This document shows, piece by piece, positions 15,910 through 24,146 of a stretch of 38,157 nucleotides of DNA. Below the pieces are notes generated by a model. It did no database searches. It was not told the DNA's origin and saw only the letters and a list, made by a program, of their open reading frames with translations. Made by a program: the position numbers and the translations under genes. Location of the stretch: NCBI GenBank assembly GCA_014804345.1, contig JAAUZZ010000012.1, positions 1-38,157 of the forward strand, read 5' to 3'. Numbering within the stretch: position 1 is the first letter of the stretch; each line of letters opens with the position of its first letter. Source of the stretch: Lachnospiraceae bacterium. GTDB taxonomy: Bacteria; Bacillota; Clostridia; Lachnospirales; Lachnospiraceae.

Positions 15910-16808
15910 ATATTGTCATCCTCCATGACGCAGTTTCCATCTTCTATGTGAAAGTCTTTTGCCTGCACATGAAAATAATTCTGCATATTCGCAAAATACA
16001 CATCATTCATATTCTGTCCCACATTTTCACCGTTAAGACTTGTTTCCTGCGCTTTTTCTATCAATTCAGGCATCGGAATTTTACAAGACGTCCAGACGAC
16101 ATAAGTTTCGTTTAATACTTCCATAAATTTAAGCCATATGTCATCAGCCTTTAAGCACAGTTTCCTGATCAGTTCCTCATCAAATGCCTTTTCATACAAA
16201 CAATGCGGCGGATATAGTATCCCTCCCACGCCAACCGCAACAAGCGCATGAGAAGGCACATCACATTCGCAGTACTCTCCAAGCCAGTCATTGTACGCAG
16301 CAATTGTACCATCGGTTTTTTTTGTAATTTTGTGCACACGCCTTGCGCACACGGCATCCGGGTAACGTTCATGTGTATCCATTAACGACTTGATCACATC
16401 TTTTGAATATATCACATCATCATCAATGGTTATGATAATTGAATCGGGAAATTCCTGCATCACATAAAAATACTTCTTATGTGATTTTAAATCTTTCACA
16501 TATCTGTATTCTATCCCATATTTTTCAAGTATGCGCATCTTAGGCGTAAGACTGCTTTGTTCCACATTATCATCAAGCCATACGATAATCCTGTCCGGTT
16601 TCATGCTTTGCAGCATAATGCTTTTTAGCGTAATGTGAATAAAACGAAATCTCGCCGGATAGCTTGCAAGTGATACGATAACATCCGTTTTTCTTTGTGT
16701 ACTGTTAAGCGCATTTCTTTTGGGCGCTGAAAAAACATATATTCTACGCAAGAAATAATTTATTTTTCTATAGATTCTATAAACGAGTCTTTTCATCACC
16801 AATAACAT
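15900..16808 (-). CDS. GT2-like glycosyltransferase of the 'VSLASYPAR' type
   Basis: 302 residues. VIVSLASYPARF (43-54) is the opening strand, PDRIIVWLDD (71-80) follows, and ITIDDDVIYSKD (126-137) is a clear DDD metal site (129-131). GVGGILYPPHCL is the likely substrate loop. This is a GT-A fold, related to family 2 transferases in capsule loci. The start is ambiguous: ATG at 16808 overlaps the previous gene by 13 bp, while ATG at 16796 (residue 5) overlaps its stop as TGATG. A basic N-terminus (RLVYRIYRKINYFLRRIY) may hold it at the membrane. Sugar unknown. Confidence 0.8.
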   Translation of the reverse strand: MLLVMKRLVYRIYRKINYFLRRIYVFSAPKRNALNSTQRKTDVIVSLASYPARFRFIHITLKSIMLQSMKPDRIIVWLDDNVEQSSLTPKMRILEKYGIEYRYVKDLKSHKKYFYVMQEFPDSIIITIDDDVIYSKDVIKSLMDTHERYPDAVCARRVHKITKKTDGTIAAYNDWLGEYCECDVPSHALVAVGVGGILYPPHCLYEKAFDEELIRKLCLKADDIWLKFMEVLNETYVVWTSCKIPMPELIEKAQETSLNGENVGQNMNDVYFANMQNYFHVQAKDFHIEDGNCVMEDDNIWR

Positions 16809-17794
16809 CCTTTTTCCACTGTTTCAGCATTTGCAGGTTTTTCTGACGCGTTGGGATAAATCCATGCGTCGTTAAAAAAAGTTGCTATTTTAGACGGATA
16901 GTTATTTTCCCAGCGAGAACCTTTTATCCCAAACATAATCTGCGTGACTCCCCCCAAATGGATCGCCTGCTTTCCCGCCGCCTTTAACTTTGCTGCAAGC
17001 GGAAATCCATATGCACCACAGCCTATGATCGCCACATCAAAATCGATTTTCATCGCCTCGTTGAACATGTACCCAAGTGCATCAAACCATGTATCAAATC
17101 GCTCATCCCGCAACCCACAGATTGTCTGAACGGCCTTTAATGTCTTTAGCTCAAACGCAGGCAGTATGGGATGCTTTTTCCATATTTCCTTTCTTTTGGG
17201 GTATTGTGCTTTAATGCTGTCCTCAAACGGATGAATCACAAGAACTTTTTTTCCCTTAAGCGCAGCTGTCCAAGGGCGACCATTATAAAGCCACGGCTCC
17301 AGCCGAAAAAGGAATGTCAGATCCGCATGAGGAATATATTCCTCTATAATAAAATCTTCCATATAAAGATGCCACATTGCAAGCAGATCAATCTGTTTAC
17401 AGGATTCGAGCATTAAATCGGTAAAATCATGAAGATATGCTTGCTCAGCCGGAAAAAAGCCTGCACCCTCTCCAAGTCGTGTATACCATCTGTCCAGATA
17501 TGCATCATCTTTAGAAGAGTGCCCTTTATATCGTATCGCGAGATCACCTACCACCGTTTGCAGCTCTGTATTCCCAAAACGACATGCCATAAACGGCTTT
17601 CCCTCAATAATCCTGTCATAAATATAGTCGTTTGTCTTTTTGGAACTCATAACCCATTTATGCGCATAGTGCGGCATGACGGGCTCTCTGTGAAAATATT
17701 TAACAATACCGTGCCTGCGTAATGCCTTGTTAAAATAGATGTCCCGCCATTTCCAGCGTTTCTCGTATTTGATCCATTTTTCCTTTTTATCCAT
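16796..17794 (-). CDS. Possible GT-D-like glycosyltransferase (RFGNTE motif)
   Basis: 332 residues, soluble. I recognise no named family with certainty. MACRFGNTELQ (69-79) is laid out like the RYGDGE site of GT-D enzymes, as in the 7233-8903 protein, but has NTE instead of DGE. The C-terminal half has a Rossmann-like segment VAIIGCGAYGFPLAAKL and a following HLGGVTQIMFGIKG. GT-D proteins likewise have a late glycine-rich segment and variable middle. Proteins with this ending occur in polysaccharide loci and are mostly annotated as hypothetical. Located between the small 'YTDAG' transferase (9-bp gap) and a GT2-like gene (overlap), so a role in glycan building is likely. RBS is weak. Confidence 0.6.
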   Translation of the reverse strand: MDKKEKWIKYEKRWKWRDIYFNKALRRHGIVKYFHREPVMPHYAHKWVMSSKKTNDYIYDRIIEGKPFMACRFGNTELQTVVGDLAIRYKGHSSKDDAYLDRWYTRLGEGAGFFPAEQAYLHDFTDLMLESCKQIDLLAMWHLYMEDFIIEEYIPHADLTFLFRLEPWLYNGRPWTAALKGKKVLVIHPFEDSIKAQYPKRKEIWKKHPILPAFELKTLKAVQTICGLRDERFDTWFDALGYMFNEAMKIDFDVAIIGCGAYGFPLAAKLKAAGKQAIHLGGVTQIMFGIKGSRWENNYPSKIATFFNDAWIYPNASEKPANAETVEKGCYW

Positions 17795-17803
17795 ATTTAC
17801 GTT

Positions 17804-18658
17804 TTACCCTCCATGTCGCCTTGTGCAACTCAAACAGAAATGAAAAACGCTGTTTTTCACCTTTTTCTCAATTCCACAAACGACTGCCACAATTTTTGTC
17901 CTCCGAAGCCACAACTCAAACATACTCCCCACATTAAAACGGTGCGAGTCGATGATCTGCGGATAACCACTTCTCTTTTCTATATCTTCCGGATAACGGT
18001 TTATCATGCCATGCTGCGACGGATCTCGAAATTTTTTGATTCCTCTCTTCTTGGAAATCAACGAAATCACAGACTGATCGTGGCGGTGATCAATAAACTC
18101 AGGATAATTGTCTTTCCCCATTGTGTTTGGGTTATCCGAAATAATACGGATATCCTGTGCATAAGACAAGACCTCCTGAAAAAAGTCCTCGACCTCCGCG
18201 GATTTTCTACACACCATATAACCGCCAATGGACTGTGGCGTATTGGCATATTTCTCCTCATCACAGCCTGTAAGGATAAAGGCATCCCGCTTTGTATATT
18301 TTCGCTCAAGCATTTCATTTTGCAGAGAAAAGAGCATCAGATTGATCTGCTCCTTCTCCATGCAGTCAATCAACTTTTGAATACTGTCCACATAGACAGA
18401 GCCAGCATCCGTATAAATCAGATAATCGTCGTCGCTAATCTCCTGATATGCTCGATAAAACACATATGGTTTCCAAAGGTAATAACCTCCGCCCCTTGGA
18501 TTATCAAGAATTTCCTTATTTGCGGCACGAAATTTCGGGTCAATATCCTCAGCCGTGTACTCGATGACACGGTCAGCGCCCCACTGTTTTGCAGTCTTAC
18601 TGTTTAGTTTTTGTGCCCTTCTAAACTTTTTGTCTGCATAATTTGCCGCGATTATCAT
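17804..18658 (-). CDS. Putative glycosyltransferase, paralogue of the 4508-5374 protein
   Basis: 284 residues. GGGYYLWKPYVF (56-67) and DDYLIYTDAGSVYVDS (78-93) are the most conserved blocks; YTDAG is a plausible GT-A metal site. The later GKDNYPEFIDHRHDQSVISL segment also occurs in the 4508-5374 protein. Related sequences sit in bacterial capsule and O-antigen loci next to GT2 enzymes. ATG at 18658 has GGAG with an 8-nt spacer. The last 40 residues are hydrophobic and basic, perhaps a membrane contact. Donor and acceptor unknown. Confidence 0.68.
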   Translation of the reverse strand: MIIAANYADKKFRRAQKLNSKTAKQWGADRVIEYTAEDIDPKFRAANKEILDNPRGGGYYLWKPYVFYRAYQEISDDDYLIYTDAGSVYVDSIQKLIDCMEKEQINLMLFSLQNEMLERKYTKRDAFILTGCDEEKYANTPQSIGGYMVCRKSAEVEDFFQEVLSYAQDIRIISDNPNTMGKDNYPEFIDHRHDQSVISLISKKRGIKKFRDPSQHGMINRYPEDIEKRSGYPQIIDSHRFNVGSMFELWLRRTKIVAVVCGIEKKVKNSVFHFCLSCTRRHGG

Positions 18659-18694
18659 TGTGTCATCTCCTTTATAATCATATCAAGTGTTATC

Positions 18695-19513
18695 TTACTT
18701 TTTCATCGCAATCTGCGCCCAATATTTCGATTGCTTCACTGCCTCCCATCCCATTCCTGCTTGCATCATATAAAACATTCGCTCCCTGAAAAACAGTTTC
18801 ATCTCCGTTTTTTTCAAACGCATCTGTTGTGACGCTGTGACAGAACCGCCCGATATTCTGTACCAGACAAGTTCGCGATTGATCAATCCACAGCGGTAAC
18901 CCTCATGCATGACCTTTAAGTTCATTGGATAATCTTCAAACCAGCGGTAATTCTCATCATACCCGCCAAGCTTTCGGATAATGTCCATCGGATAAAAGGA
19001 TCCTGACGGAGCCACGATGCAGTTCTGTTTTAATAACATGCGATATTGTTTTTTATAATCTGTTTCGGAAGCAAATTCATAACATCTGTTACAGTATTTT
19101 TCAGCAGATGCAAAATCAACTTTTTTTTCATCTGAAAACAAATGTACTTTTGCAATCGGAATGGCTTTCGGATTTTTCTCACTGAACTTTACATATTCCG
19201 ATATCGCATCTTTGGTCATATAATCGTCCGCTGCAATTAGTTTCACGTAATCTCCCTTGGCATATTTTAGCGCACGATTGATATTTCCGGGAATTCCCGT
19301 ATTCTGCTGTGTCGTGACAAGCTGTATCTTAGAAAGCTCGCCCTGATGATTGGCAAGCCACGTTTGAACGGTTTCCACCGTATTGTCGGGAGAACAGTCG
19401 TCCGTGATGATCAGCTCTATATTTTTGTAAGTCTGGTTTCTGATGCTGTCCAAGGTCTGTACAATCGTTTCCTCAGACCGATATGCAAGAACAATAACAC
19501 TTACCAACTTCAT
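18695..19513 (-). CDS. Glycosyltransferase family 2 (GT-A)
   Basis: 272 residues from the ATG at 19513. A longer reading starts at 19564 but would overlap the polymerase gene, while 19513 has GGGAG with a 7-nt spacer and begins directly at the GT2 strand. MKLVSVIVLAYRSEETIVQT (1-20), IELIITDDCSPDNT (32-45), NTGIPGNINRALKYAKG (71-87) and the metal site AADDY (94-98) are all in place. YRWFEDYPMNLK is the downstream acidic motif. It follows the Wzy-like gene by 20 bp. Sugar not predictable. Confidence 0.9.
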   Translation of the reverse strand: MKLVSVIVLAYRSEETIVQTLDSIRNQTYKNIELIITDDCSPDNTVETVQTWLANHQGELSKIQLVTTQQNTGIPGNINRALKYAKGDYVKLIAADDYMTKDAISEYVKFSEKNPKAIPIAKVHLFSDEKKVDFASAEKYCNRCYEFASETDYKKQYRMLLKQNCIVAPSGSFYPMDIIRKLGGYDENYRWFEDYPMNLKVMHEGYRCGLINRELVWYRISGGSVTASQQMRLKKTEMKLFFRERMFYMMQAGMGWEAVKQSKYWAQIAMKK

Positions 19514-19533
19514 CGCATTTCTCCCTTTCACGC

Positions 19534-20700
19534 TTAACCTGTAAGCAGTTTCTTTGCCTGCCAAAAGTATCCTTCAAACCTGCCTTTGCCCGCAAACGGC
19601 TGATACCAATAATATCCCATGAAGATAAATAAATAATTTCGCAGGATATAAAATGATATCAAATGTGCCTCCATAATCGTAAACAGCGTATACCCTGCCA
19701 CAATCACGACAATGGTATAATCCTCTTTCTTGAAACTTTGATAAATCAGATATAAGTTCATCAATACATAAAGTATTCCGGGAATAATCCCATACCAATA
19801 GAAAAGCTTGATAAAGCCCGCATCAAAATATTCCGTATTTGCTGCCGACGCAAAGGGCAGCCAGTTTTCCAAACGTGCCGCTTCTATTCGATGCGCAAAT
19901 TTAAATCTTCCGTTTAGTATCGTATCAAGTCTGTCGATCAGTTTATTCTCAATTCCTGTATGCGAACCAACCGCAGAAAACAGAACAATTCCAATCACAA
20001 ACAATGCACCTAACAAATAGATTGTTTTACTTGTTCTAAGCGGCTTACAGTATTTTAACAGCATCACTCCCACAATCACTGCCGTACATACCAAAAATCC
20101 CGTGTTGGAATCCGTATAACGATAAGAAAGATAATTGATAAACTCCAAAAGCAGAAAATGATACCATTTCATTTTTTCCACATTAAGATACAAGCAAAGT
20201 GTAATCATCATAAACAACATACACTGAAATGCATTGGGGTGACCCATCCCAAAACAGTAACGTGTTTCTATGATGCTTGGGTATTCCCCACGCCCAAAAT
20301 TTGCAGTGATCTTAAAATCGCCGAAAACGCCGATACCGGAAAGCACAAACAATATTACGGACCCCGTAAGCGTAATCCAAAATGTAACCCGCAGCATTTT
20401 CTTTAAATCCACGCCTTTACACGCCGCTATAAATGCTACAATCCTGACTGTTTCGTCCCTGTCGTTGACAAGGTAAGACACAAACGCAACTGCACCAAAA
20501 AGAAGGATGCACAGCCACTCGTCTCTTGAATATTTTGTCGCTGCGATCTTCATACAGCAAAGAAGAAACGTAAGCCGAAAAAGCTGTCCCTCAACCGGAT
20601 TTATATATGCACTTTTATCAACCATTACAATAAGCAGTTCGATCACAAATGCAAGCCAAAAGCACACACTGCCTATTTTCTCTATCTTCTCTGATTTCAT
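19534..20700 (-). CDS. Wzy-like O-antigen/capsule polymerase
   Basis: 388 residues with about ten hydrophobic helices. GMGHPNAFQ (151-159) matches a signature common in Gram-positive Wzy-like polymerases, and the long outward loop after about residue 240 (HRIEAARLENW) fits the substrate-binding loop of the family. These proteins join lipid-linked repeat units on the outer face of the membrane. Start overlaps the preceding gene's stop as ATGA, so translation is coupled. Wzy proteins have low sequence identity, so the assignment relies on topology, this motif and context. The presence of a polymerase implies a repeating-unit glycan; a WaaL-like ligase is the main alternative. Confidence 0.75.
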   Translation of the reverse strand: MKSEKIEKIGSVCFWLAFVIELLIVMVDKSAYINPVEGQLFRLTFLLCCMKIAATKYSRDEWLCILLFGAVAFVSYLVNDRDETVRIVAFIAACKGVDLKKMLRVTFWITLTGSVILFVLSGIGVFGDFKITANFGRGEYPSIIETRYCFGMGHPNAFQCMLFMMITLCLYLNVEKMKWYHFLLLEFINYLSYRYTDSNTGFLVCTAVIVGVMLLKYCKPLRTSKTIYLLGALFVIGIVLFSAVGSHTGIENKLIDRLDTILNGRFKFAHRIEAARLENWLPFASAANTEYFDAGFIKLFYWYGIIPGILYVLMNLYLIYQSFKKEDYTIVVIVAGYTLFTIMEAHLISFYILRNYLFIFMGYYWYQPFAGKGRFEGYFWQAKKLLTG

Positions 20701-21539
20701 TTGATCAATCCCAACGTCTGTCTTAGCTTCTTAAATTTCCTCGGTCTGTTCTCATACTTATACTGTATATAAGCGCTGCATTCAGGCAGCTTTGCCTCAA
20801 ATGCCGCCTCATCATTCATATAGTCCTGTACTTCCGAAAGCGAATTAAAAATAATCGGCAATATCCGCTCGATCTGGTGCGCCTCTGACGGAAAACTCGG
20901 ATTCATTCCATAGTTCATAATTTTGTTCAGGTTAAGATAAAATTCTCTGCTGTGGCGCAATATCTGCTCGCGGCGGACGATGTAGCACGCACCCGAGGCA
21001 AACATAAAATACTGCGGTATCATAGGTTTTTTATAGATAAATCGCAGCAAATCGTCTGCATCGTTAAAATATTTTTTCGGGTGGTTTTCCGATGCCGTAT
21101 ACCAAGAATCGTTTTTCTCGACATAAACGTTCTCCATCGCAATAAAGGTATTTCCCGACTCGTTTTTTTCGCCGTTTTCCTTATATTTGGAAAACTTGTC
21201 CCAATACTGCTTTTCATCGTATAAAAAGGTAAAACTCTTCTCGTCATATACCTTGTCAAAAAACGCCTTGGAGCAGTGACGCCCTATCATGTTTCCCTTT
21301 AACAAGCACATCACCTCGGGAAGCTGATCATAATTTTCAGCAAAAAACAAAAAATAACTCGTGATATTATGTCCTGTATTTTCCACGCTTTTTACATGAA
21401 AGCCCTCAGTTTTGAGCGTTTCTTTAATAGAAGCGTCTGTAGAGCAGTCATAGATGAGATACTCGTTGCAATATGCCAAAAGTTCTGTCGGAACCGTGTT
21501 AAAATTATGGATTACAAAAAAATTGTCTGTTTTTTTCAT
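20697..21539 (-). CDS. DUF3431-like protein, possible glycosyltransferase
   Basis: 280 residues, soluble. VENTGHNITSYFLFFAENYD (52-71) followed by LPEVMCLLKG (73-82) resembles the NVGRE..SYL...NY..LP....F.QG block of DUF3431 proteins, and ASGACYIVRREQILRHSREF (181-200) resembles their later GAQFAVSR...RP..FY block. DUF3431 proteins are found in fungi and bacteria and are suspected glycosyltransferases. Start and stop overlap the neighbours by 4 bp on both sides, so the gene is an integral part of the run. Its placement between a GT2 and the polymerase suggests a late step in building the repeat unit. Function is inferred. Confidence 0.6.
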   Translation of the reverse strand: MKKTDNFFVIHNFNTVPTELLAYCNEYLIYDCSTDASIKETLKTEGFHVKSVENTGHNITSYFLFFAENYDQLPEVMCLLKGNMIGRHCSKAFFDKVYDEKSFTFLYDEKQYWDKFSKYKENGEKNESGNTFIAMENVYVEKNDSWYTASENHPKKYFNDADDLLRFIYKKPMIPQYFMFASGACYIVRREQILRHSREFYLNLNKIMNYGMNPSFPSEAHQIERILPIIFNSLSEVQDYMNDEAAFEAKLPECSAYIQYKYENRPRKFKKLRQTLGLIK

Positions 21540-22456
21540 TTGAGCTCCTTACTGCTTTTCCCAAAGCGCGCCCGCAGGAAACATCTTACACTGTCAAAAA
21601 ATTCACAAATATATGCTTTTAGATACATGGACAGCTCTATTCCAAGCGCATGTGCCTCCCGTATGCCTTTGTTGTATTTTACGAGAAACTGCTTTGTAAA
21701 GTATTCACGACATGCCTTGCTTTCCCGCAAATTATATTTTTCATACATATAGCGGTAATCGTTGTAGATGCGTATATCCTTCTGCGAAAAGCTCTCGGTA
21801 TACTGATGCTCATGTACACCGATGGAAACTAGCGGTTTTGTCGTGTAAACGATTTTCGGGCTTTTCACCAACAAATCAAAATAGAGATACATATCCGACG
21901 CCCAGTTGCTCTTTTCATCAAATAACGTGAGCGATTCTCCGCGCCTGTAGATGACGGCGCTCGGCGCGCCGATTTCATTCCCCCTGAATAATAACCTGTA
22001 ATCTCTGCGCAATCTGCCAATAAACTGCGGCGTAGCATGTCTGTCATAAAATTTCATACCGTCATCTAACGAAACCTGTCTGCTGCCCGCAAAAGCAAGC
22101 ATCGCATCAGGCGACTTGTCCAAAAGCGCCACATATGCGCCAAGACTCTCCTCGTCCGTAAACCAGTCATCGCTGAACATAATTTTGATATAGGCGCCGC
22201 GTGCCATCTTAATCGCTGCGTTCCAGTTAAAGATATGTCCGTAGGGCTTTTGATTGTGTATATAGTTTATATTTTCATGTTCGTCCCGATATAATGCCAC
22301 AAGCCGTTCAATCGCATCATCTGTGGAATCGTCCGATATATTGACCTCAAAATCCGTATATTTTTGGGCATATATGGATTTTAGGAGCCGTTCCACCTCA
22401 GAAGCGTTATTGTAGGCAGGCGCACAGATTGAAACCTTTGGCGTATCCGATATCAT
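21536..22456 (-). CDS. Glycosyltransferase family 2 (GT-A)
   Basis: 306 residues. KVSICAPAYNNASEVERLLK (7-26), FEVNISDDSTDDAI (36-49), NAAIKMARGAYIKIMFSDDW (79-98) with the SDD metal site at 95-97. Further on, EIGAPSAVIYRRG and NWASDMYLYFDLL are the expected acceptor-side markers. It is a standard cytoplasmic inverting GT2. The ATGA overlaps with genes on both sides indicate translational coupling. Sugar unknown. Confidence 0.92.
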   Translation of the reverse strand: MISDTPKVSICAPAYNNASEVERLLKSIYAQKYTDFEVNISDDSTDDAIERLVALYRDEHENINYIHNQKPYGHIFNWNAAIKMARGAYIKIMFSDDWFTDEESLGAYVALLDKSPDAMLAFAGSRQVSLDDGMKFYDRHATPQFIGRLRRDYRLLFRGNEIGAPSAVIYRRGESLTLFDEKSNWASDMYLYFDLLVKSPKIVYTTKPLVSIGVHEHQYTESFSQKDIRIYNDYRYMYEKYNLRESKACREYFTKQFLVKYNKGIREAHALGIELSMYLKAYICEFFDSVRCFLRARFGKSSKELK

Positions 22457-23403
22457 TTTTTCAGCGCTTTCCTTCCAATTCGTTTGATTGCTACAAGAAT
22501 ATTATAACAAGTGTTTTTTATTGTTATTTTTGTGTGCCGCAGCGCCCTGTTTGCCGCGCCCTCCTCGTGCATGATCAGAAAATCCAACTCGTCCTGATGC
22601 TCTCTGATATACTTCGGAAAACTCTCGTCAATCTCACATCTTACAAACTGCGCATTCCTTCCGAAGATATCCTTGCCGTCCTTAATCTGATCTGTTACAT
22701 TCGATAACACATGTTTTGAATTATACTCCTGATGCGCCGCGGAAATAACCTTCTCCTGCACGCGCTTTTGGATATCCTTCTCCCCATGACCGCCCATATA
22801 GCCGAAATGCCAACCGCCGTCCTCCACACGGATGCCGATTTCTTTTCTCTCGGGAAAACGCAGTTCGCCAAGCATTAAATTCTGCTCCCGCAGCAGCTTA
22901 TAGCTTAGCATCTTCGTACCAATCCATTTCTTGTGTTCCACGCCCTCAAATTCTCCCGCATAGGAGAGCAGGCTTCCCGACACTTCCTCCATATTCAGGT
23001 AGCAGTAAAATAGCCTCTGCGCAAAATGATAAATCTTATCCTCCTGAAAATTCATTAAAATCTCGCGGATTTTATCGGGATTTGGTATCTCATCGAGATC
23101 GCTGAAAATGATAACATCCTCGTCCGTACAGCCCTTTAGTCCCCTCGTCACAGCATTTTTCTGAAAGGTATCGCGGTAGTGCGTGTCACCCTCGGGCGTA
23201 TCTTCAACAACGACATGGATGATCTTGTCCGCAAATTCCGCAAACAGTTCCTTATTTTCCTCATAATAAAGCGGCTTTTTCAATCCGGAAAAGGTTTCCG
23301 TCGCCTCGCTGATGACAAACCGATCCACCACAGGACTCAGCACATTCAGTCTGATCTTTAAGATATCCAATTCGTTAAAAAACTGAAAGCAATCGTAAAC
23401 CAC
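22453..23403 (-). CDS. GT17-family glycosyltransferase (MGAT3-like)
   Basis: 316 residues. YDCFQFFNELDILKIRLNVL (3-22), VDRFVISEATETFSG (26-40), DTFQKNAVTRGL (78-89) and the metal site IIFSDLDEIPNPD (98-110) are the family 17 blocks in the right order. The namesake eukaryotic enzyme adds the bisecting N-acetylglucosamine to N-glycans; bacterial members occur in polysaccharide loci with undetermined specificity. The start is GTG at 23403 with GAGG nine bases upstream; there is no ATG nearby. It sits 6 bp after the DUF5672 gene. Transfer of GlcNAc is possible but not shown. Confidence 0.85.
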   Translation of the reverse strand: MVYDCFQFFNELDILKIRLNVLSPVVDRFVISEATETFSGLKKPLYYEENKELFAEFADKIIHVVVEDTPEGDTHYRDTFQKNAVTRGLKGCTDEDVIIFSDLDEIPNPDKIREILMNFQEDKIYHFAQRLFYCYLNMEEVSGSLLSYAGEFEGVEHKKWIGTKMLSYKLLREQNLMLGELRFPERKEIGIRVEDGGWHFGYMGGHGEKDIQKRVQEKVISAAHQEYNSKHVLSNVTDQIKDGKDIFGRNAQFVRCEIDESFPKYIREHQDELDFLIMHEEGAANRALRHTKITIKNTCYNILVAIKRIGRKALKK

Positions 23404-23409
23404 TTGGCG

Positions 23410-24144
23410 TTACCTCTTTCTCAACAATCTTTTTATGCGCTCCTTAAACGGCTCTCTGATAAAGTTCGGATACTGCGCGTTTGTGCCCTCCCACTTATGA
23501 AACGCAAAGGGTGTAATTCCCTGTACTTCCGGTATCATTTTCTCATGGCTGTAATACTTTGCCACCTCAAGCGGCGCAATCCGCATTCCCTCCGCCTCCA
23601 AAAGATGCCTGATCTTGCAGCAAATAAACCCGTCCTCATAATACCACATCCGTCCGTAGGCATACTCACCCTCCCACGGAATATTTGCTTTCTTCGGGAA
23701 ATCCATCAGCCGCTTACTGCGAATACCCGCACTGTTTCCCACACGGCAGATGTTTCCGTCCTTATCGCGGTACGTCGTGGTATCGCCCTCGGGCGGCAGC
23801 GGCCACGGAGCTCCGATATAATCATAGTCCAAAAATTCATCGCGCCACATCTCGGGATTTACCACAAAACCGTCCGCATGTACGATCAGTGCAAAGTCCG
23901 TATGGATATGGCTTCCAAGCTCATAGACCATCTTATAATTAAAATCATCAATATTGCAAAGCTTGTCCGTATGGCTGTAACGGATACTATTTGGCAGCCC
24001 GAACGGCTTTTTGTGCGTGATCAGTACCGCGTCGCCAAAGGTAATGCCGCGCATACTGTACTGCATTGCCTTAATTGTCGCTTTGATATTTACACTCGTC
24101 ATCGCCACCAGTGTGACATTGGGCAGTTCTCGCTTTTCACGCAT
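23410..24144 (-). CDS. DUF5672-family putative glycosyltransferase
   Basis: 244 residues from ATG at 24144. A longer reading to 24222 runs 76 bp into the preceding gene; 24144 starts 2 bp after that gene's stop with AGGAG about 13 bases upstream, and 24156 is a second option. VTLVAMTSVNIKATIKAMQY (10-29), LIVHADGFVVNPEMW (86-100), DYDYIGAPWP (106-115) and GNSAGIRSKRLM are typical of DUF5672. HADG is a DXD-type site on a GT-A strand. WYYEDGFICC is the later acidic motif. Members occur beside GT2 and GT17 enzymes. Specificity unknown. Confidence 0.78.
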   Translation of the reverse strand: MREKRELPNVTLVAMTSVNIKATIKAMQYSMRGITFGDAVLITHKKPFGLPNSIRYSHTDKLCNIDDFNYKMVYELGSHIHTDFALIVHADGFVVNPEMWRDEFLDYDYIGAPWPLPPEGDTTTYRDKDGNICRVGNSAGIRSKRLMDFPKKANIPWEGEYAYGRMWYYEDGFICCKIRHLLEAEGMRIAPLEVAKYYSHEKMIPEVQGITPFAFHKWEGTNAQYPNFIREPFKERIKRLLRKR

Positions 24145-24146
24145 GG

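Noticed and set aside
17813-18607. 264-residue open frame on the plus strand
   Set aside because: Antisense shadow of the 'YTDAG' transferase gene, Cys/Ile/His-rich with no family match.
19514-19564. N-terminal extension of the GT2 at 18695-19513
   Set aside because: The GT2 fold begins at the ATG at 19513, which has a strong GGGAG; the extension overlaps the polymerase gene.
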